A stretch of 64,000 bases of DNA from Papaver somniferum (GCF_003573695.1 NC_039361.1:88058149-88122148); one strand, 5' to 3'. Counted from the first letter of the stretch, positions 12,540 through 24,085 are shown. The notes: generated by a model from the sequence alone, not told the origin. Made by a program: numbers and translations.

Positions 12540-13690
12540 TAGGAAGGGAATCATCAGGGGAACTAACAACTAGCCTAGACAAGTGGTCTGCTACAACATT
12601 TTCGGCACCCTTTTTGTCTCTAATGTCTGGAGAAAACTCTTGCAACAAAAGGATCCACCTAATCAATCTAGGTTTTGTATCCTTCTTAGACAAAAGATAT
12701 TTCAAAGCAGCATGATCAGTATATATGATGATCTTAGAACCTAAGAGATAGGGTCTAAACTTGTCTAAGGAAACACAATGGCTAACAGTTCCTTCTCGGT
12801 AGTGGTATAGTTCAACTGGGCATCATTCAGAGTTTTGCTAGCATAGTAAATCACATGAAGTAATTTGTTTTCTCGCTGACCTAGCACAACACCAATAGCA
12901 TAATCTGAAGCATCACACATGATCTCAAAGGGTAGGTTCCAGTTGGGTGCCTGGACTATGGGGGCGGTAGTGAGTAAATTCTTAAGCTTCTCAAAAGCCT
13001 CTAAAAAGCATCATCAAAGACAAACTTAACATCTTTTGCAAGAAATTGCAAAGAGGTCTAGAAATTAGGCTAAAATCCTTAATGAATCGACGATAAAAAC
13101 CTGCATGCCCTAAGAATGACCTAATATCTCTTACGGTTTTTGGGACCTGTAAAGTCTTAATAAGGTCAACTTTGGCTTTATCTACCTCTATACCCTTAGA
13201 AGATACGATATGCCCTAAAACAATTCCTGAACGAACCATGAAGTGACATTTCTCCCAATTAAGCACTAATTTTTTCCTTACACCTAGTCAACACTAGTGA
13301 CAAATGATGCAAGCACTCATCGAAAGACGAACCAAACACTGAAAAATCATCCATAAAGACCTCTAAGAACCGTTCTACCATGTCAGAAAATATGCTCATC
13401 ATGCAACGCTGAAAAGTCGCAGGGGCATTACAAAGCCCAAAGGCATGCGTCTATACGCAAAGGTACCAAAGGGACAGGTAAAAGTGGTTTTCTCCTGGTC
13501 TTCTGGGGCAATAACGATCTGATTATATCCAGAATAGCCATCTAAAAAGCAGTAGTGACTATGTCCAGCTAATCTCTCTAGCATCTGGTCGATGAAGGGA
13601 AGGGGAAAGTGGTCCTTCCTAGTGACCTTGTTCAATTTCCTATAGTCAATACAAACACGCCAACCCGTGGTCACTCGGGTCGGGATTAAC
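12540..13690 (-). pseudogene. Gypsy reverse transcriptase and RNase H, broken
   Basis: The RT core is read as VCIDYRKLNKVTRKDHFPLP (13650-13590), then FTCPFGTFAYRRMPLGF (13490-13440), and the catalytic box FMDDFSVFG in the Y/F-x-DD form near 13350. RNase H follows with CDASDYAIGVVLGQ near 12910, [11 protein letters not shown] near 12800, and YTDHAA...KYLL near 12715. Stops and frame changes occur at about 13440, 13265 and 12705. These domains copy the RNA into DNA and degrade the template. Confidence 0.85.
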
Positions 13691-13709
13691 TCATTGTTAT
13701 CATTCTGGA

Positions 13710-14960
13710 CTACAGTAATACCGGATTTCTTGGGTACAACCTGAACGGGGCTGACCCACTTACTTCTGAAATGGGGTAGATAATGCCTGCATCTAACAAC
13801 TTAAGGACCTCGTTTCGAACTACCTCTTTCATATTAGGGTTTAGTCGACGTTGCATCTCCCTAGAAGGTTTGGTATCACTCTCTAAATAGATCTGATGCA
13901 TACAAACAGTGGGACTTATACCCTTAATGTCAGCTATGGTCCACCCTAAAGCTTCCTTGTTGTTTTGAAGGACGGTTACTAGCCTACTTTCCTGGTCACT
14001 ATCCAAGACGGAAGAAATAATCACAGGTAAAGTCTCAGACGGGCCTAAAAACCTATATTTCAGGGAATCTGGCAATGGTTTTAGGTCCAACTTAGGAGGC
14101 TCTTCTAACGAAGGAACTAGGGTAGACTTAGAAACTGGTAGTGGTTCGACTTTAGGTTTCCATCCATTACTAGTATCTAACAAAGGGGTTGAATCTAACA
14201 AAGCATTCACCTCATTAATCACATTATCATCATCAAAATCAATCCCAAAGTGAGCTAGGCATTTCTCTAATGGATCTTCTAACAAAGTGTTTGGTAATGA
14301 CTCCTCGACTAATGTTCCTATCATGTTCACCTCTTCTATGTTCGAGTCATCTAGTTCAGAGGGTAGCTTACTAATATTAAAAATGTTCAGCTCAATAGTC
14401 ATATTACCAAAAGACAATTTCATAATACCATTTCGACAGTTAATGATCGCATTGGATGTAGCTAAAAACGGGCGACCTAAAATTACCGGTATCTGGTTCT
14501 CTGGGTCAGGGACAGGTTGGGTATCTAGGATAACAAAATCCACTGGATAAATAAACTTGTCAACCTCTATGAGAACATCCTCGATCACACCACGAGGAAT
14601 TTTAACGGACCTATCAGCTAACTGAAGTGTCATCTGGGTAGGTTTCATCTCACCAAGTCCTAGCTTAAGGTACACATGATATGGTAGTAAGTTCACACTA
14701 GCTCCTAAGTCAAGCAACGCTTTCTCAACACGGTATTTACCTATTGTGCAAGAAATGGTAGGGGACCCTGGGTCTTTATACTTAGGAGTAGTGGTATTCT
14801 GAATAATAGAACTCACCTGACTAGCTAGAAAGGCTTTCTTCTGGACATTAAGCTTTCGCTTTCGCGTACACATATCCTTGAGAAACTTGGCATAAGAGGG
14901 AATCTGCTTAATTGCATCTAGTAGTGGAAGGTTGATAGTTACCTGCTTAAAAACCTCCAA
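13710..14960 (-). CDS. Gypsy protease and start of reverse transcriptase (416-codon open segment)
   Basis: The longest open frame of the element. The aspartic protease site is LLDLGASVNLLPY (D-L-G in place of D-T-G, which is usual in several plant Gypsy lineages), followed by ADRSVKIPRGVIEDV and VILGRPFLAT. A variable linker leads to LDAGIIYPISEVSGSAP, the start of the RT domain, after which the frame shifts near 13760-13700. The ATG at 14960 is internal to the polyprotein and is not a real start. The protease matures the gag-pol polyprotein. Confidence 0.8.
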   Translation of the reverse strand: MEVFKQVTINLPLLDAIKQIPSYAKFLKDMCTRKRKLNVQKKAFLASQVSSIIQNTTTPKYKDPGSPTISCTIGKYRVEKALLDLGASVNLLPYHVYLKLGLGEMKPTQMTLQLADRSVKIPRGVIEDVLIEVDKFIYPVDFVILDTQPVPDPENQIPVILGRPFLATSNAIINCRNGIMKLSFGNMTIELNIFNISKLPSELDDSNIEEVNMIGTLVEESLPNTLLEDPLEKCLAHFGIDFDDDNVINEVNALLDSTPLLDTSNGWKPKVEPLPVSKSTLVPSLEEPPKLDLKPLPDSLKYRFLGPSETLPVIISSVLDSDQESRLVTVLQNNKEALGWTIADIKGISPTVCMHQIYLESDTKPSREMQRRLNPNMKEVVRNEVLKLLDAGIIYPISEVSGSAPFRLYPRNPVLL

Positions 14961-14994
14961 TATACATTAAAATTGGACTCCCTCTTAGTTGGAA

Positions 14995-15720
14995 CTAGCA
15001 GCTGTGGGAATGGGGCTCTAGGGACAAAGCGGGCTCAATATGACCCTCATTGGTCTCTTTAGAGACTCTATCAGTCTCCTCAGTTTCTGGTTCAGAAGGG
15101 TGAACTACAACATGTTCACTATCAGGCATGGAAACCTTGTTGTCTATCACTCTACCACTCCTAAGGGTTTTAATAGCATTCACATGATCAGATGGTCTTT
15201 CACCTATTTCATTAATTCCTCTAGGGTTGGGTTGAGTCTGACTAGGAAACTTACCTCTTTCTCTTAAAGACTCATTTATCTGACTAACCTGGGTTTTCAA
15301 CTCGGAAATAGCCTGAGAGTTAGCCTGACCTATTCTCTTATTTTCTTCTAAACCTTGAGCAACAGATTGCTGAAACTGCACAGTGTTACGAGTTAACAAA
15401 GCAAGAGACTCTTCTAAACTCATAATCTTCTTATCCGAAGGGTTCTGAAACTGTGCCGGAGCTGAAGGATTCTTAGTATAGCCAAAACCTGGGGGAACCT
15501 GAGCATTACTAGACTGACCTTGATTCTGGCCCTTGGACCAAGAAAGGTTTGGATGGTTTCTCCAGCCAGGGTTATAGGTTTCTGAATATGGGTCAAACTT
15601 CTGTCGGTTATCAAACCTAGTGTTGTTATAAAGAGCATTGGCTTGCTCTTCAACAGCATGGCCTTCCCAAAAAGGCTCATTTCTTCCACTACTACCACTA
15701 GAATGACCTAATTCTAAGGC
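14995..15720 (-). pseudogene. Gypsy gag C-terminal region
   Basis: On the minus strand a frame around 15590-15530 reads YNPGWRNHPNLSW, a box typical of plant Athila-like gag proteins. A coiled-coil segment follows (LTRNTVQFQQSVAQGLEENK at about 15395-15335). No CCHC knuckle is visible. The frame changes near 15420, so gag and protease are not in one open frame. Confidence 0.7.
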
Positions 15721-15797
15721 TTCTAACCTTTTGGCTATAGCTGCTATTTTGGCATCTGACTCATGAGATCCTTCTACCCTATTAACATTTCCTCTAC

Positions 15798-16466
15798 TTA
15801 GAAGAATTTTTTCTGGGGTTCCCTACTATTTTCCCATTGTTGGGTCTTATCGGCGATTTCATTCAAAAATGTCATCGCTTCATCAACAGTTTTATTCTCA
15901 AACCCACCTGTGCATAAGGACTCAACCATGGTTGTTGTTGAATAATCTAAACCCTCGTAGAGGATCTGAACTAACCTAACCTTCTCCAAACCATGATGAG
16001 GACATTGAGATATCAAGTCATTGAACCTTTCTAAGTACCTATATAAAGATTCTCCCTCTTGTTGGGCAAAAGTACATATTTGTGTCCTAATAGACGATGT
16101 TTTATGCCTTGGGAAAAACTTATGTATAAAGGCAGAAGTAAGTTGGTCATAGGTTTCAATTGACTCAGAGTCCAAACTATACAGCCAAGATTTGGCTTTA
16201 TCTTTTAAGGAAAAGGGGAATAACCTAAGTTTCAACGCATCATCACTTAGGTTCTTAATTTTCAGAGTACTACAAACTTCCTCAAATTCCCTAACATGAA
16301 AATAGGGGTTCTCATTCTCCTTCCCTAAAAACATTGGGAGCATCTGTAAAGTCCCAGGTTTCAGTTCATAATTTGCCTCGGTTTCAGCTAACTTGATACA
16401 AGACGGACGAGAGGTCCTAGTTGGGTTTAGCAAAGCTTTCAAAGTTGCCATTTCTGGCACTACCAA
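15798..16466 (-). CDS. Gypsy gag, Retrotrans_gag core (222 codons)
   Basis: The frame contains NYELKPGTLQMLPMF, a core with FHVREFEEVC and KDKAKSWLYSL, and FFPRHKTSSIRTQICTFAQQ: the conserved order of the plant Gypsy gag domain (capsid-like). It is open from an upstream frame, so 16466 may not be the true start. The frame ends at 15798 and the protein should continue into 14995-15720, implying a break. Gag forms the particle in which reverse transcription occurs. Confidence 0.8.
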   Translation of the reverse strand: MVVPEMATLKALLNPTRTSRPSCIKLAETEANYELKPGTLQMLPMFLGKENENPYFHVREFEEVCSTLKIKNLSDDALKLRLFPFSLKDKAKSWLYSLDSESIETYDQLTSAFIHKFFPRHKTSSIRTQICTFAQQEGESLYRYLERFNDLISQCPHHGLEKVRLVQILYEGLDYSTTTMVESLCTGGFENKTVDEAMTFLNEIADKTQQWENSREPQKKFF

Positions 16467-16654
16467 AGGACTAGGAGTACTAGGGGTACTTTCCTCACGA
16501 AGAGACAGATTCTCAAAACTGAAGTTTCCAAAAACGGGGCTCTCAAAAAAGAGTCTTCGAGCTCCCCGCCTTCACAAGAAGAACTACTAGGTTTGTCACT
16601 AATCAAACGACCTAGAGTGTTTCTTTTCCAAGCCCGTTTAAAAACTTCGGGCAT

Positions 16655-17787
16655 ACACTAGAAAAACAAAATCAAAAAGAAAAGTCCTAAAACGGAAGGG
16701 ATGTTCTATGCAAACACAAACAAGGCTGACTCCACCACAGCAAACCTACTGATTTCTAGCAAACAAAAAGCATGATGGCTCCACTTAGATTGTTTCTAGA
16801 CCAGCTTCTAATCCTTCGAACGGGAATTCGTTACAATTTAAGCAAACCCCTCTGGAATCAATCCGAGTCAAAGTAAGTTGAATAGAGGCGAGGGAAGCTC
16901 GGTGGAGCTTTGATACCCAAGGCCTCACCGGTATTACAAGGCGGCGCAGTCACGCATTCAACTTACAGAAACCGTCAAGAACTTCGAAATATGCTTAAAA
17001 GAGTAACCAATATTTTCCGAATGACTTTCCTGTTAAGCTCGTTACCCTGTCGGTCTCGTTCTAGTCAAAATTTTAGGCTTAGGTTCGCGTTTGGTGTCGT
17101 TTTCCTAAGGCGGGCAAGAAGAGAACGGTGATGAAATCCGAACCCTTATCTTGTATGGCCAGTCCTTTCCCTTTACTAGGAAAATAAAGCAGTCGTTTTC
17201 AAGTTCTCAACATATATGCATACGAAGGAAGACATAACTCGCTGACAGGGGATTCGCGAGTGTTTCGACAAACTTACCACCCGTACCAGACGGGGGATGA
17301 ACCTTTGTAGTCGACTCGGGCCACGACTTCTATATCATGTACGAACCCGAGGGGCCGAGGTGATATCGTAATCACTGTCCTTCTCTGCAAACAATTTATA
17401 TTTAAACTACCCTTCCGTAGGGTTTAAAAATAATGTCCCAAAATTTAAAGTCCAAAGTCCAAAAAAATAAATAAATATATATATATATATATATATAAAG
17501 TGCAAAAGAAAAAGAAAGTCTAAATCTACAAAAATAAAAATGTCTCTCTTCTTCTTTTTTCTCTATTTTTTTATAAAAAAAAAAAAATCTTTTTCTTTCG
17601 CTCATTTCGCTCCTTTCGCCTTGCCTTTTACTCCAGTCTGTAAGTATTCAACAAAAGCTTTGGCAAAATTTTCTTTCGCTCCAAATTCCAAAATCTGAAA
17701 GAAAAAGACAAAAACCCAAAAACGTAAAGAAGAATAAATAAAAAAAAAACCTAAAAAAAAATCTAAAAAATCTAGCCTAAAGACAAG
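16655..17787. other. 5' leader of the Gypsy element
   Basis: Between the primer-binding site and gag. A run of TA dinucleotides lies at about 17475-17496 and a pyrimidine/purine-biased stretch around 17500-17780. Short open frames in the low-complexity part are not credible genes. Confidence 0.6.
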
Positions 17788-17805
17788 TCTGCGTCGGCGG
17801 CGCCA
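17788..17805 (-). other. Primer-binding site of the Gypsy element
   Basis: Minus strand TGGCGCCGCCGACGCAGA lies a few bases inside the 5' LTR. Its first eight bases match the tRNA-Asp-type site usual in Athila/Tat elements. The rest has drifted. Confidence 0.65.
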
Positions 17806-17811
17806 AAAATT

Positions 17812-19360
17812 TGATGTGTTTTCAAAGTTGTTGTAGTAATAAGATTCGTTCAAGACTTGTGAAAGCAGATTTTAGACTTAATTTTAAATAAAAATATAGG
17901 AAACTTAAATAAAAGTGATATGAAAAATATGGAGAAGACTGGGGCTATGGATTCCACTAATTACCAATATCAAAGTGATTTTATATTCTCTAGTTATAAT
18001 TATGCAAATCCTTCATTCAAATTGATTCTAAATATTGCAAAAGTTGATTTTTTTAGAAATAACAATTGTAAATCGAAAGTATGGGACATCAAAACCCTAG
18101 GATAGCATGCTCCATCAATTGAAATAACAATTGTTTAACAAAAACCATTTTTTTTTCTATTTATTTATCAAGGCAAATAATCATATAATAATTGCATAAA
18201 TTAAATAAAATAGAGATTACCATATTTTATTGGCGAAATAGCTTCCTCCGTCGCCCCAGAGGATGGGTTTAGCTCATCATTGTATAAACTTGCTCAAAGT
18301 ATTAATTAATGCTCAAAATTTGTTTACAAAGATGAAATGGAGAGAAAATAACGAAAAATCGGGGGTTTGCAACGTTTATAATTGTTGCAAAACACTGTTA
18401 CAAAGAACGATAGAAAAGAACTGTTGTTGTTGTATCTCTGCGACCCTCGTGTGTCTGTCGTTGTCACTGTTGATAAACGACTGCCTATGGTGGTCTTTTG
18501 TTCTTCGTGTTCTTCCTAGCAGCAGCAGAAAAGTTTTCTCTGCAACACGATCAATCTCCTCTGTTGTTACTCTAAACTCTCCCAAACTCTCCAGACCGCT
18601 TCTATGTGATCCTAGGAACCTATTTATACGCAGTAGCACCAAGAAATATCGCTATAACTCAAGATAATTCTCTCTTAACTCGGCCTTGATGAAAAATATT
18701 CTGGGAATATTTTCTTCCCTGATTTAGCTTCTCATGCGTTTCTACATCTGCAAAATTTCCTTATTTATCTTTGTCAAGGTCCAAAGTGTTGCTCGAGTCA
18801 TCAAACATGAGCAGAACACGTTTAAATTCCTCACAACTCGTGCAAGCTCATGTTTTTCCTCCAACTCCCTGTTTGGATTAAACCAAGTTATCCAGCCAAA
18901 TTTGATCGAAACAAACACCCATACCAGCTCTGTTAGGACATATCACAACTAACCATGAAGTTTAAGCGATTGAATCGCACAAAAACTCCTCCAAAATCCG
19001 ATCGAAAAATCTGCCAGTGAAGTGAATATTTTTCCCGCCATTTTTATTTTTGAACTGTTGAAGATGAAGTGCCCCTATCCTTTTCTGGGGTGCGAATACC
19101 AGATGGGTGTTGAGGATAAATTTGGGTGCTGAGGATGAATTTGGTCTACGCATAACCTTGGGTGTCCCTTAGCCAAATTTGGGGTTCGTATAGCAAATGT
19201 CCTCCAGGGGTACAAATAGCACTTTTTGAACAACTTTTTCCACACAGGTGTATTTCTCCATAAACACCTACACAAACATAAAAACACCATAATAAGTACA
19301 AAATCACGCACTAGCAATAGAGACACTGAGGACAATTCAGACAAAAAAATGTGTCTATCA
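17812..19360 (-). repeat. Right (5') LTR of the Gypsy element
   Basis: Same termini and body as 8509-10059. A minus-strand TATAAATA lies at 18621-18628, giving the likely transcription start for the element on the minus strand. Confidence 0.9.
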
Positions 19361-20837
19361 ACCTTGGACGGCTAAGATTTGCATCTTAGATGGAAGGATG
19401 GTCGTTGATCATCGCCAGCCTTTGTCTTGGTAACCGCATAGGGAAGTCCGACATGGTATGGCGCTGCAAGGTGGCTGGCATGCCATTGGCACGTGTGGCA
19501 TGGCCGACATGCCTTGGCGCGGTTTGGGCGTGACCAAAACTAGGGTTTTGGGCCAAAGGTTACCATGCGTTGGTTGGCGACCTTGGACGGCTAAGATTTG
19601 CATCTTAGATGGAAGGATGGTCGTTGATCGTCGCAAGCCTTTGTTTTGGTAACCGCATAGGGAAGGCCGGCATGGTATGGCGCGGCAAGGTGGCTGGCAT
19701 GCCATCGGCACATGTGGCATGGCCGGCATGCCTTGGCGCGGTTTGGGCGTGACCAAAATTAGGGTTTTTGCGTTGGGACAAAGGTTACCATGTGTTGGTT
19801 GGTGACTTTAGACAGCTGAGATTTGCATCTAAGATGGAAGGGTGGCCGTTGATTGTAGCACGCCTTCGTTTTGGCAGCCGTGAAGAGAAGGCCGGCATGG
19901 CACGGCTTAGGCGCGGCAAGGTGGATGGCGCGGCATGCCATTGGCACATGTGGCATGGTCGGTATTCCTTGGCATGGTTTAGGCGCGGCCAAACTAGGTT
20001 TTTGGCGGTGGGCCAAAGGTTACCATGTGTTGGTTGGTGACCTTCGACGGCTGAGATTTGCATCTAAGATGGAAGGGTGGTCGTTGATTGTCGCACGCCT
20101 TCGTTTTGGCAGCCGTGAAGGGAAGGCCGGCATGGCATGGCTTAGGCGCGGCAAGGTGGATGGCGCGGCATGCCATTGGCACATGTGGCATGGTCGGCAT
20201 GACTTGGCGTGGTTTAGGCGCGGAAAAACTAGGGTTTTGGCGTTGGGCCAAAGGTTACCATGCGTTGGTTGGTGACCTTGGACGGCTGAGATTTGCATCT
20301 AAGATGGAAGGGTGGCCGTTGATTGTCGCACGCCTTCGTTTTGGCTGCCGTGAAGGAAAGGCCGGCATGGCATGGCTTAGGCGCGACACGGTGGATGGCG
20401 TGGCATGCCATTGGCACATGTGGCATGGTCGGCATGCCTTGGCGTGGTTTAGGCGCGGCGAAACTAGGGTTTTGGCGTTGGGCCAAAGGTTACCATGTGT
20501 TGTTTGGCGGCCTTGGACGGCTAAGATTTGCATATAAGATGGAAGGGTGGTCATTGATCATCGCACGCCTTCGTTTTGGTAGCCGCATAGGAAAGGATGA
20601 CATGGTATGGCGTGGCAAGGTAGTTGGCATGCCATTGGCACATGTGGCATGGCATGCCTTGGCACGGTTTGGCGTGGCCAAAACTAGGGTTTGGGCCAAA
20701 GGTTCCCATGCGTTGTTTGGCGACCTTGGACGGCTAAGATTTGCATCTAAGATGGAAGGGTGGTCGTTAATCATCGCACGCCTTCGTTTTGGTGGCCGCA
20801 TAGGGAAGGTCGGCATGGTATGGCGCAGCAAGGTGGT
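19361..20837. repeat. Right part of the 213-235-bp GC-rich tandem array (about seven units)
   Basis: Units start at about 19361, 19580, 19805, 20040, 20275, 20510 and 20723. Lengths fall in two classes, about 213-225 and 235 bp. Units of the 235-bp class are adjacent (19805-20510) and closest to each other, pointing to recent local amplification. The overlapping open frames on both strands come from repeat periodicity and are not genes. Confidence 0.9.
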
Positions 20838-21350
20838 TGGAATGCCTTGGCGCGGAGGTGCGGCTGGCATGGCATGCCATTGGCGCAGTGGGCGGCTGGC
20901 ATGGTTGGCATGCCTTGGCGCGGAGGTGAGGCTGGCATGGTTGGCATGCCTTGGCGCAGAGATGTGGCTGGCATGGTATTCCATTGGCACAGTGGTGTGG
21001 CTGGCATGGTTGTCATGCCTTGGCGCGGTGACGTGGCTGGCATGGTATGCCATTGGCACAGTGGTGCGGCTGGCATGGTTGGCATGCCTTGGCGCGGAGG
21101 TGCGGCTGGCATGGCATGCCATTGGCGTAGTGGTGCGGATGGCATGGTTGGAATGCCTTGGCGTGGAGATGTGGTGTGGATGGCATGCCTTGGCGTGGTG
21201 GTGTGGCTGGCATGCCTTGGCGCGGTGACGTGGCTGGCATGCCTTGGCGCGGTGACGTGGCTGGCATGCCTTGGCGCGGTGACGTGGCTGGCATGGTCTG
21301 CCATTGGCACAGTGGTGCGGCTGGCATGGTTGGCATGCCTTGGCGCGGTA
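20838..21350. repeat. Short-period GC-rich satellite (27-39-bp words with GGCATGCC cores)
   Basis: The last 235-bp unit grades into a higher-order mixture of GGCATGCCTTGGCGCGG and TGGCATGCCATTGGCAC-type words. Between about 21190 and 21300 a 27-bp unit (GGCATGCCTTGGCGCGG plus TGACGTGGCT) is repeated almost perfectly. GGCATGCC is itself an 8-bp palindrome. Confidence 0.85.
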
Positions 21351-21557
21351 GCATGAGAATTAGGGTTTGGCATAGATGATGTCAGTCAGTGTTAAGGGTT
21401 CTGCCGTGGAACATGACCCATGTAAAAAAAAAGGTACCCCGGTAATTCTTACGTAGGCATGCTGATTGATTCAATAAATGTGCTAATGGTCATAGTGACG
21501 TCATGTCAGATGTACAGTTTTACGATTTTGACCCTAAGCTAAAAACCACCATCAACA

Positions 21558-21880
21558 CTTAGTTACAACAAGGATTTCGAATTCAATTAAGATCTTCAAT
21601 CTTTTACCATCTACGACAGAAAAAGATACAAGATTCTTGCATATGCTCGGAACATGAAAACTTCATTCAATGTGAGCATATTTAAAGATATGAGCTTCTG
21701 CTCGACCTTTTCCTTTTATGCAAACTCTGTCGCAGATGATTTACTCATATAGAGTTTCTCGACATTCCCTATCCTCTGATAGGAGGTGAACAATTATTTG
21801 TTTCAACAAATATGCTTGGTGGCTCCAAAGTCCACCCATCAGTCTCTCACATTGGTTATTAAAATAACTTCGGACATCAT
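21558..21880 (-). pseudogene. Ty1/Copia pol remnant: protease (right half of the split element)
   Basis: Minus strand from about 21870 reads VRDWWVDFGATKHIC around the aspartic site (family pattern WWVDSGATxHIC). Downstream, TLNEVFMFRAYARILYLF matches the Copia protease tail (TLxNVLHVPxIRKNLVS). The end, EFEILVVTKAV, joins across the CTTAG duplication to IFKEMVKV in the left half, reproducing the FESDKxVxTKxGxFVGKGY-like end of this domain. Several stops show long decay. Confidence 0.75.
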
Positions 21881-24028
21881 GCCACTGAACTCGTACTAGT
21901 TTGTTTCAACTAAATTAGCATTAATTATCTAGTAATTAAGGTTTTTATGTTGCCTACAATTTACTGCCGTATGGCTAGGATTTACACACATAAAAATCAC
22001 TCTTAATTAAATTAATGCTAGATTCAGGTTTACGAAACATACCTTTCTTAAGAAGACTACGCTTAGATTTGCGTTTTATGCTCCAACTTTGTCATCTTTG
22101 GAAAAATTGTTTTCATCCACATGCGCATGTTAACCATGTTCCTTTCCAGTTTCATGTCACAATCTTCGTTTATACTCTGACTATGGAGACAGTAATTTCC
22201 CAATCACCTAAAACACCATATCTCACAAACCTTAGTTCCGAATCGGAAAATAAAATATGAGTTTTGAAAATAATATCTAAATATACAAACTTCGTTTGAA
22301 TCACCATTTCAAAAAACTCATAGTTACCCATAAAAACTAATTTAGTCAACAAAAAACTCGTCAGAATTTTTCAGGAACGTTTTTCTGTTTTGTAAAATAT
22401 CAAAAAAATATTTTTACAACTCCAAAATTTTTGAAATTTTGTGTGGTTAATTATGGGAATGTCTTCTACGTTATGTCAAAAGGAATCACTGAAATTCCTT
22501 CTAGGTTAAGAGATAAATTCGAAAATCTACAGCTGACCAAAAATTCACTTTTTGTTTTTCACTCCACAATCAACATCCATGATTATTACAAACTCTAATG
22601 TCTTAAGATTGTTGGGTGCAATAATCAAAAACAAGTAAAAATCAAATAAGCAAAAGTTATTAATACTTAGCTCCTTTGTAATGGAAGTTATCGATTTGAC
22701 GAAACGGACGAGCTCCCCAGATCTTCGCAACAGCAACAAGGCAAGACTTTGGAAAAACAGAGTGAGTCACGTATTTAACACGTTGTCCTTAAAACATTAG
22801 GACCCGGCTACACTCAAGAGTGATGCTATAGCCCTCACAGGACGGATATCTCCAGGATAAAACACCCTACTACACTTGCTACTAGGTCTCTCTAAAATAT
22901 AGAGAAACTCATTTCCCATAGATTTTACAAAAATAGAGAATTTGTTTAAATAATAGAATAATAAAATTTTAAAAAAAAAAGAATTCCCCGATGTGGGACT
23001 AAAAAGTTTCATTCACAAAAGAAAACAATAAGTTATTATTTTTCTTAAAAACTTTAAAAAACAATTTTCTTTTAGTTATTTTCTAACATTAATAAAGTTG
23101 ATTGGCTTCTATAAATACTCATGTCTGTTTCGTTTTTTTGACCTTTGCTCACTACTCATTTATAATAATTTGTTATTTTCCATATTAAATACAATACATT
23201 TTATTATTCTTGAGTTTAATATTCTTGATAATCTAGGTTACTTTTATTTATTAAATTTCAATATTTTACGTTTAACAACAAGTTTCTGTCAATCAACATT
23301 CGTGATGTACTAAGTATATTTTATCCTTTGAATTTTATTACTAAAGAGAGGTGACTCGAAATCATGGAAGGCTCAGATATATATGATATTAGTTTTTGAA
23401 TTCCGGGTGTTCTTACAAATTATAAATACAATATATTTATGTTAATTACTTTTGATAGCAAAGACATACATCGAAAAAGACTATTAAAAAAAAAAGGACA
23501 CGAACCAAATTATGGACTCATAACAAATTCGTAAGTTTTCACTTCTAACCCAGGGATTTCAACTATCAAACTTATTTCTGAGAGTTGGGATGTGCAGTCA
23601 TTTTTAGCTAATAATAGGCCTAACTGAAACAAATTCGTAAGTTTCAATTGGATGTACAAAATGGCTTGAAGGATGTTTAAGGTAAAGGTCATGTTTTTTC
23701 TCATATAGGCCCTTCTATAACACCAATTTAACATTATGTAAAGGAATACTGATTCCGGGTTTGGTTTGCTAATGTATTTGAATGGATGTTGGCTAATAAT
23801 AATTCCTCTGATATTAAGCACTTGACATGCTACAATTCTCATTTTCCGAGTGATAATAATAATAATATAAAAGCTATTTAATTCGATTATAGTTTTATGT
23901 TTTTGGTATTTCATTTTACTGTGAACATGTAATGACAAAGACATCATAAAACTGCTCCCAAATGACAAAGTAACGACCCCGGAGATACCTAGTGGGGTAA
24001 CAAAAAAAAAGAAGTAACAGAAAAACAA
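21881..24028. other. Copia gag-like tail and unassigned AT-rich sequence
   Basis: About 21881-22160 on the minus strand may be the gag/protease linker of the Copia remnant, but is too decayed to read. The rest (22160-24028) is AT-rich with no recognisable gene, although GATGTGGGAC near 22990 and a plus-strand TATAAATA at 23115 hint at an old LTR. The frame of 172 codons at 23510-24028 (minus) has no recognisable domain. Confidence 0.3.
24021..24028. repeat. Target-site duplication AAAAACAA (left copy)
   Basis: Eight bases directly outside the left terminal inverted repeat. The identical eight bases lie directly outside the right one (27601-27608). Confidence 0.7.
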
Positions 24029-24085
24029 GTAACCCGTTATAGGGGCTGCATGGTTTATTAGAGGGGCGACATTCTAATAGGACAA
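24029..24085 (+). repeat. Left terminal inverted repeat of the MULE
   Basis: About 55 bases matching the reverse complement of 27544-27600 with roughly ten differences. The next 40 bases remain loosely similar, so the ancestral repeat was longer. Confidence 0.75.

Larger units (their letters stand above)
8509..19360 (-). mobile_element. Ty3/Gypsy (Athila/Tat-like) LTR retrotransposon, full-length but decayed
   Basis: Two LTRs of about 1.55 kb (8509-10059 and 17812-19360) enclose gag, protease, reverse transcriptase, RNase H and integrase in that order on the minus strand. The primer-binding site beside the right LTR reads TGGCGCCGCCGACG, resembling the tRNA-Asp type used by Athila/Tat elements. 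The polypurine tract AAGTTTGGGGGTATT abuts the left LTR. Flanking bases are ACATT (8504-8508) and ACCTT (19361-19365), a 5-bp duplication with one change. The array unit normally reads GCGACCTTGG, so the insertion point lies exactly inside a unit. No env-like ORF is seen in 10075-11204. Confidence 0.9.
7351..21557 (-). mobile_element. Solo LTR (3.35 kb without its insert) of a Tat/Ogre-like giant-LTR family, split by a Gypsy element
   Basis: On the minus strand it starts TGTTGATGGTGGTTTTTAGC (21557 downward) and ends CACCCTCAAACA (7351), flanked by CTTAG on both sides. After removing the 8509-19360 insert it is about 3.35 kb with no internal coding region, so it is a solo LTR. Its ends and body are homologous to the plus-strand element at 60457-63808. 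Shared blocks include the start, TGGTTTAGGCCGG, CAGATTGAT...CTCGAAT and CACAAACTGGGGGATG. A minus-strand TATAAATAG lies at 7727-7735, which places the tandem array in U3. The Tat/Ogre assignment is my inference from LTR style, not from coding sequence. Confidence 0.75.

Noticed and set aside
20323..21228. Open frame of 301 codons (plus) and overlapping minus-strand frames of 200-210 codons, rich in Trp/Gly/Met or His/Pro/Ala
   Set aside because: They follow the GC-rich tandem units, exist on both strands at once, and change with each unit. No domain or splice structure. Treated as repeat artefacts.
23510..24028. Minus-strand frame of 172 codons next to the MULE
   Set aside because: Low-complexity, no recognisable domain, and it ends in the target-site region. 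It could not be distinguished from chance.
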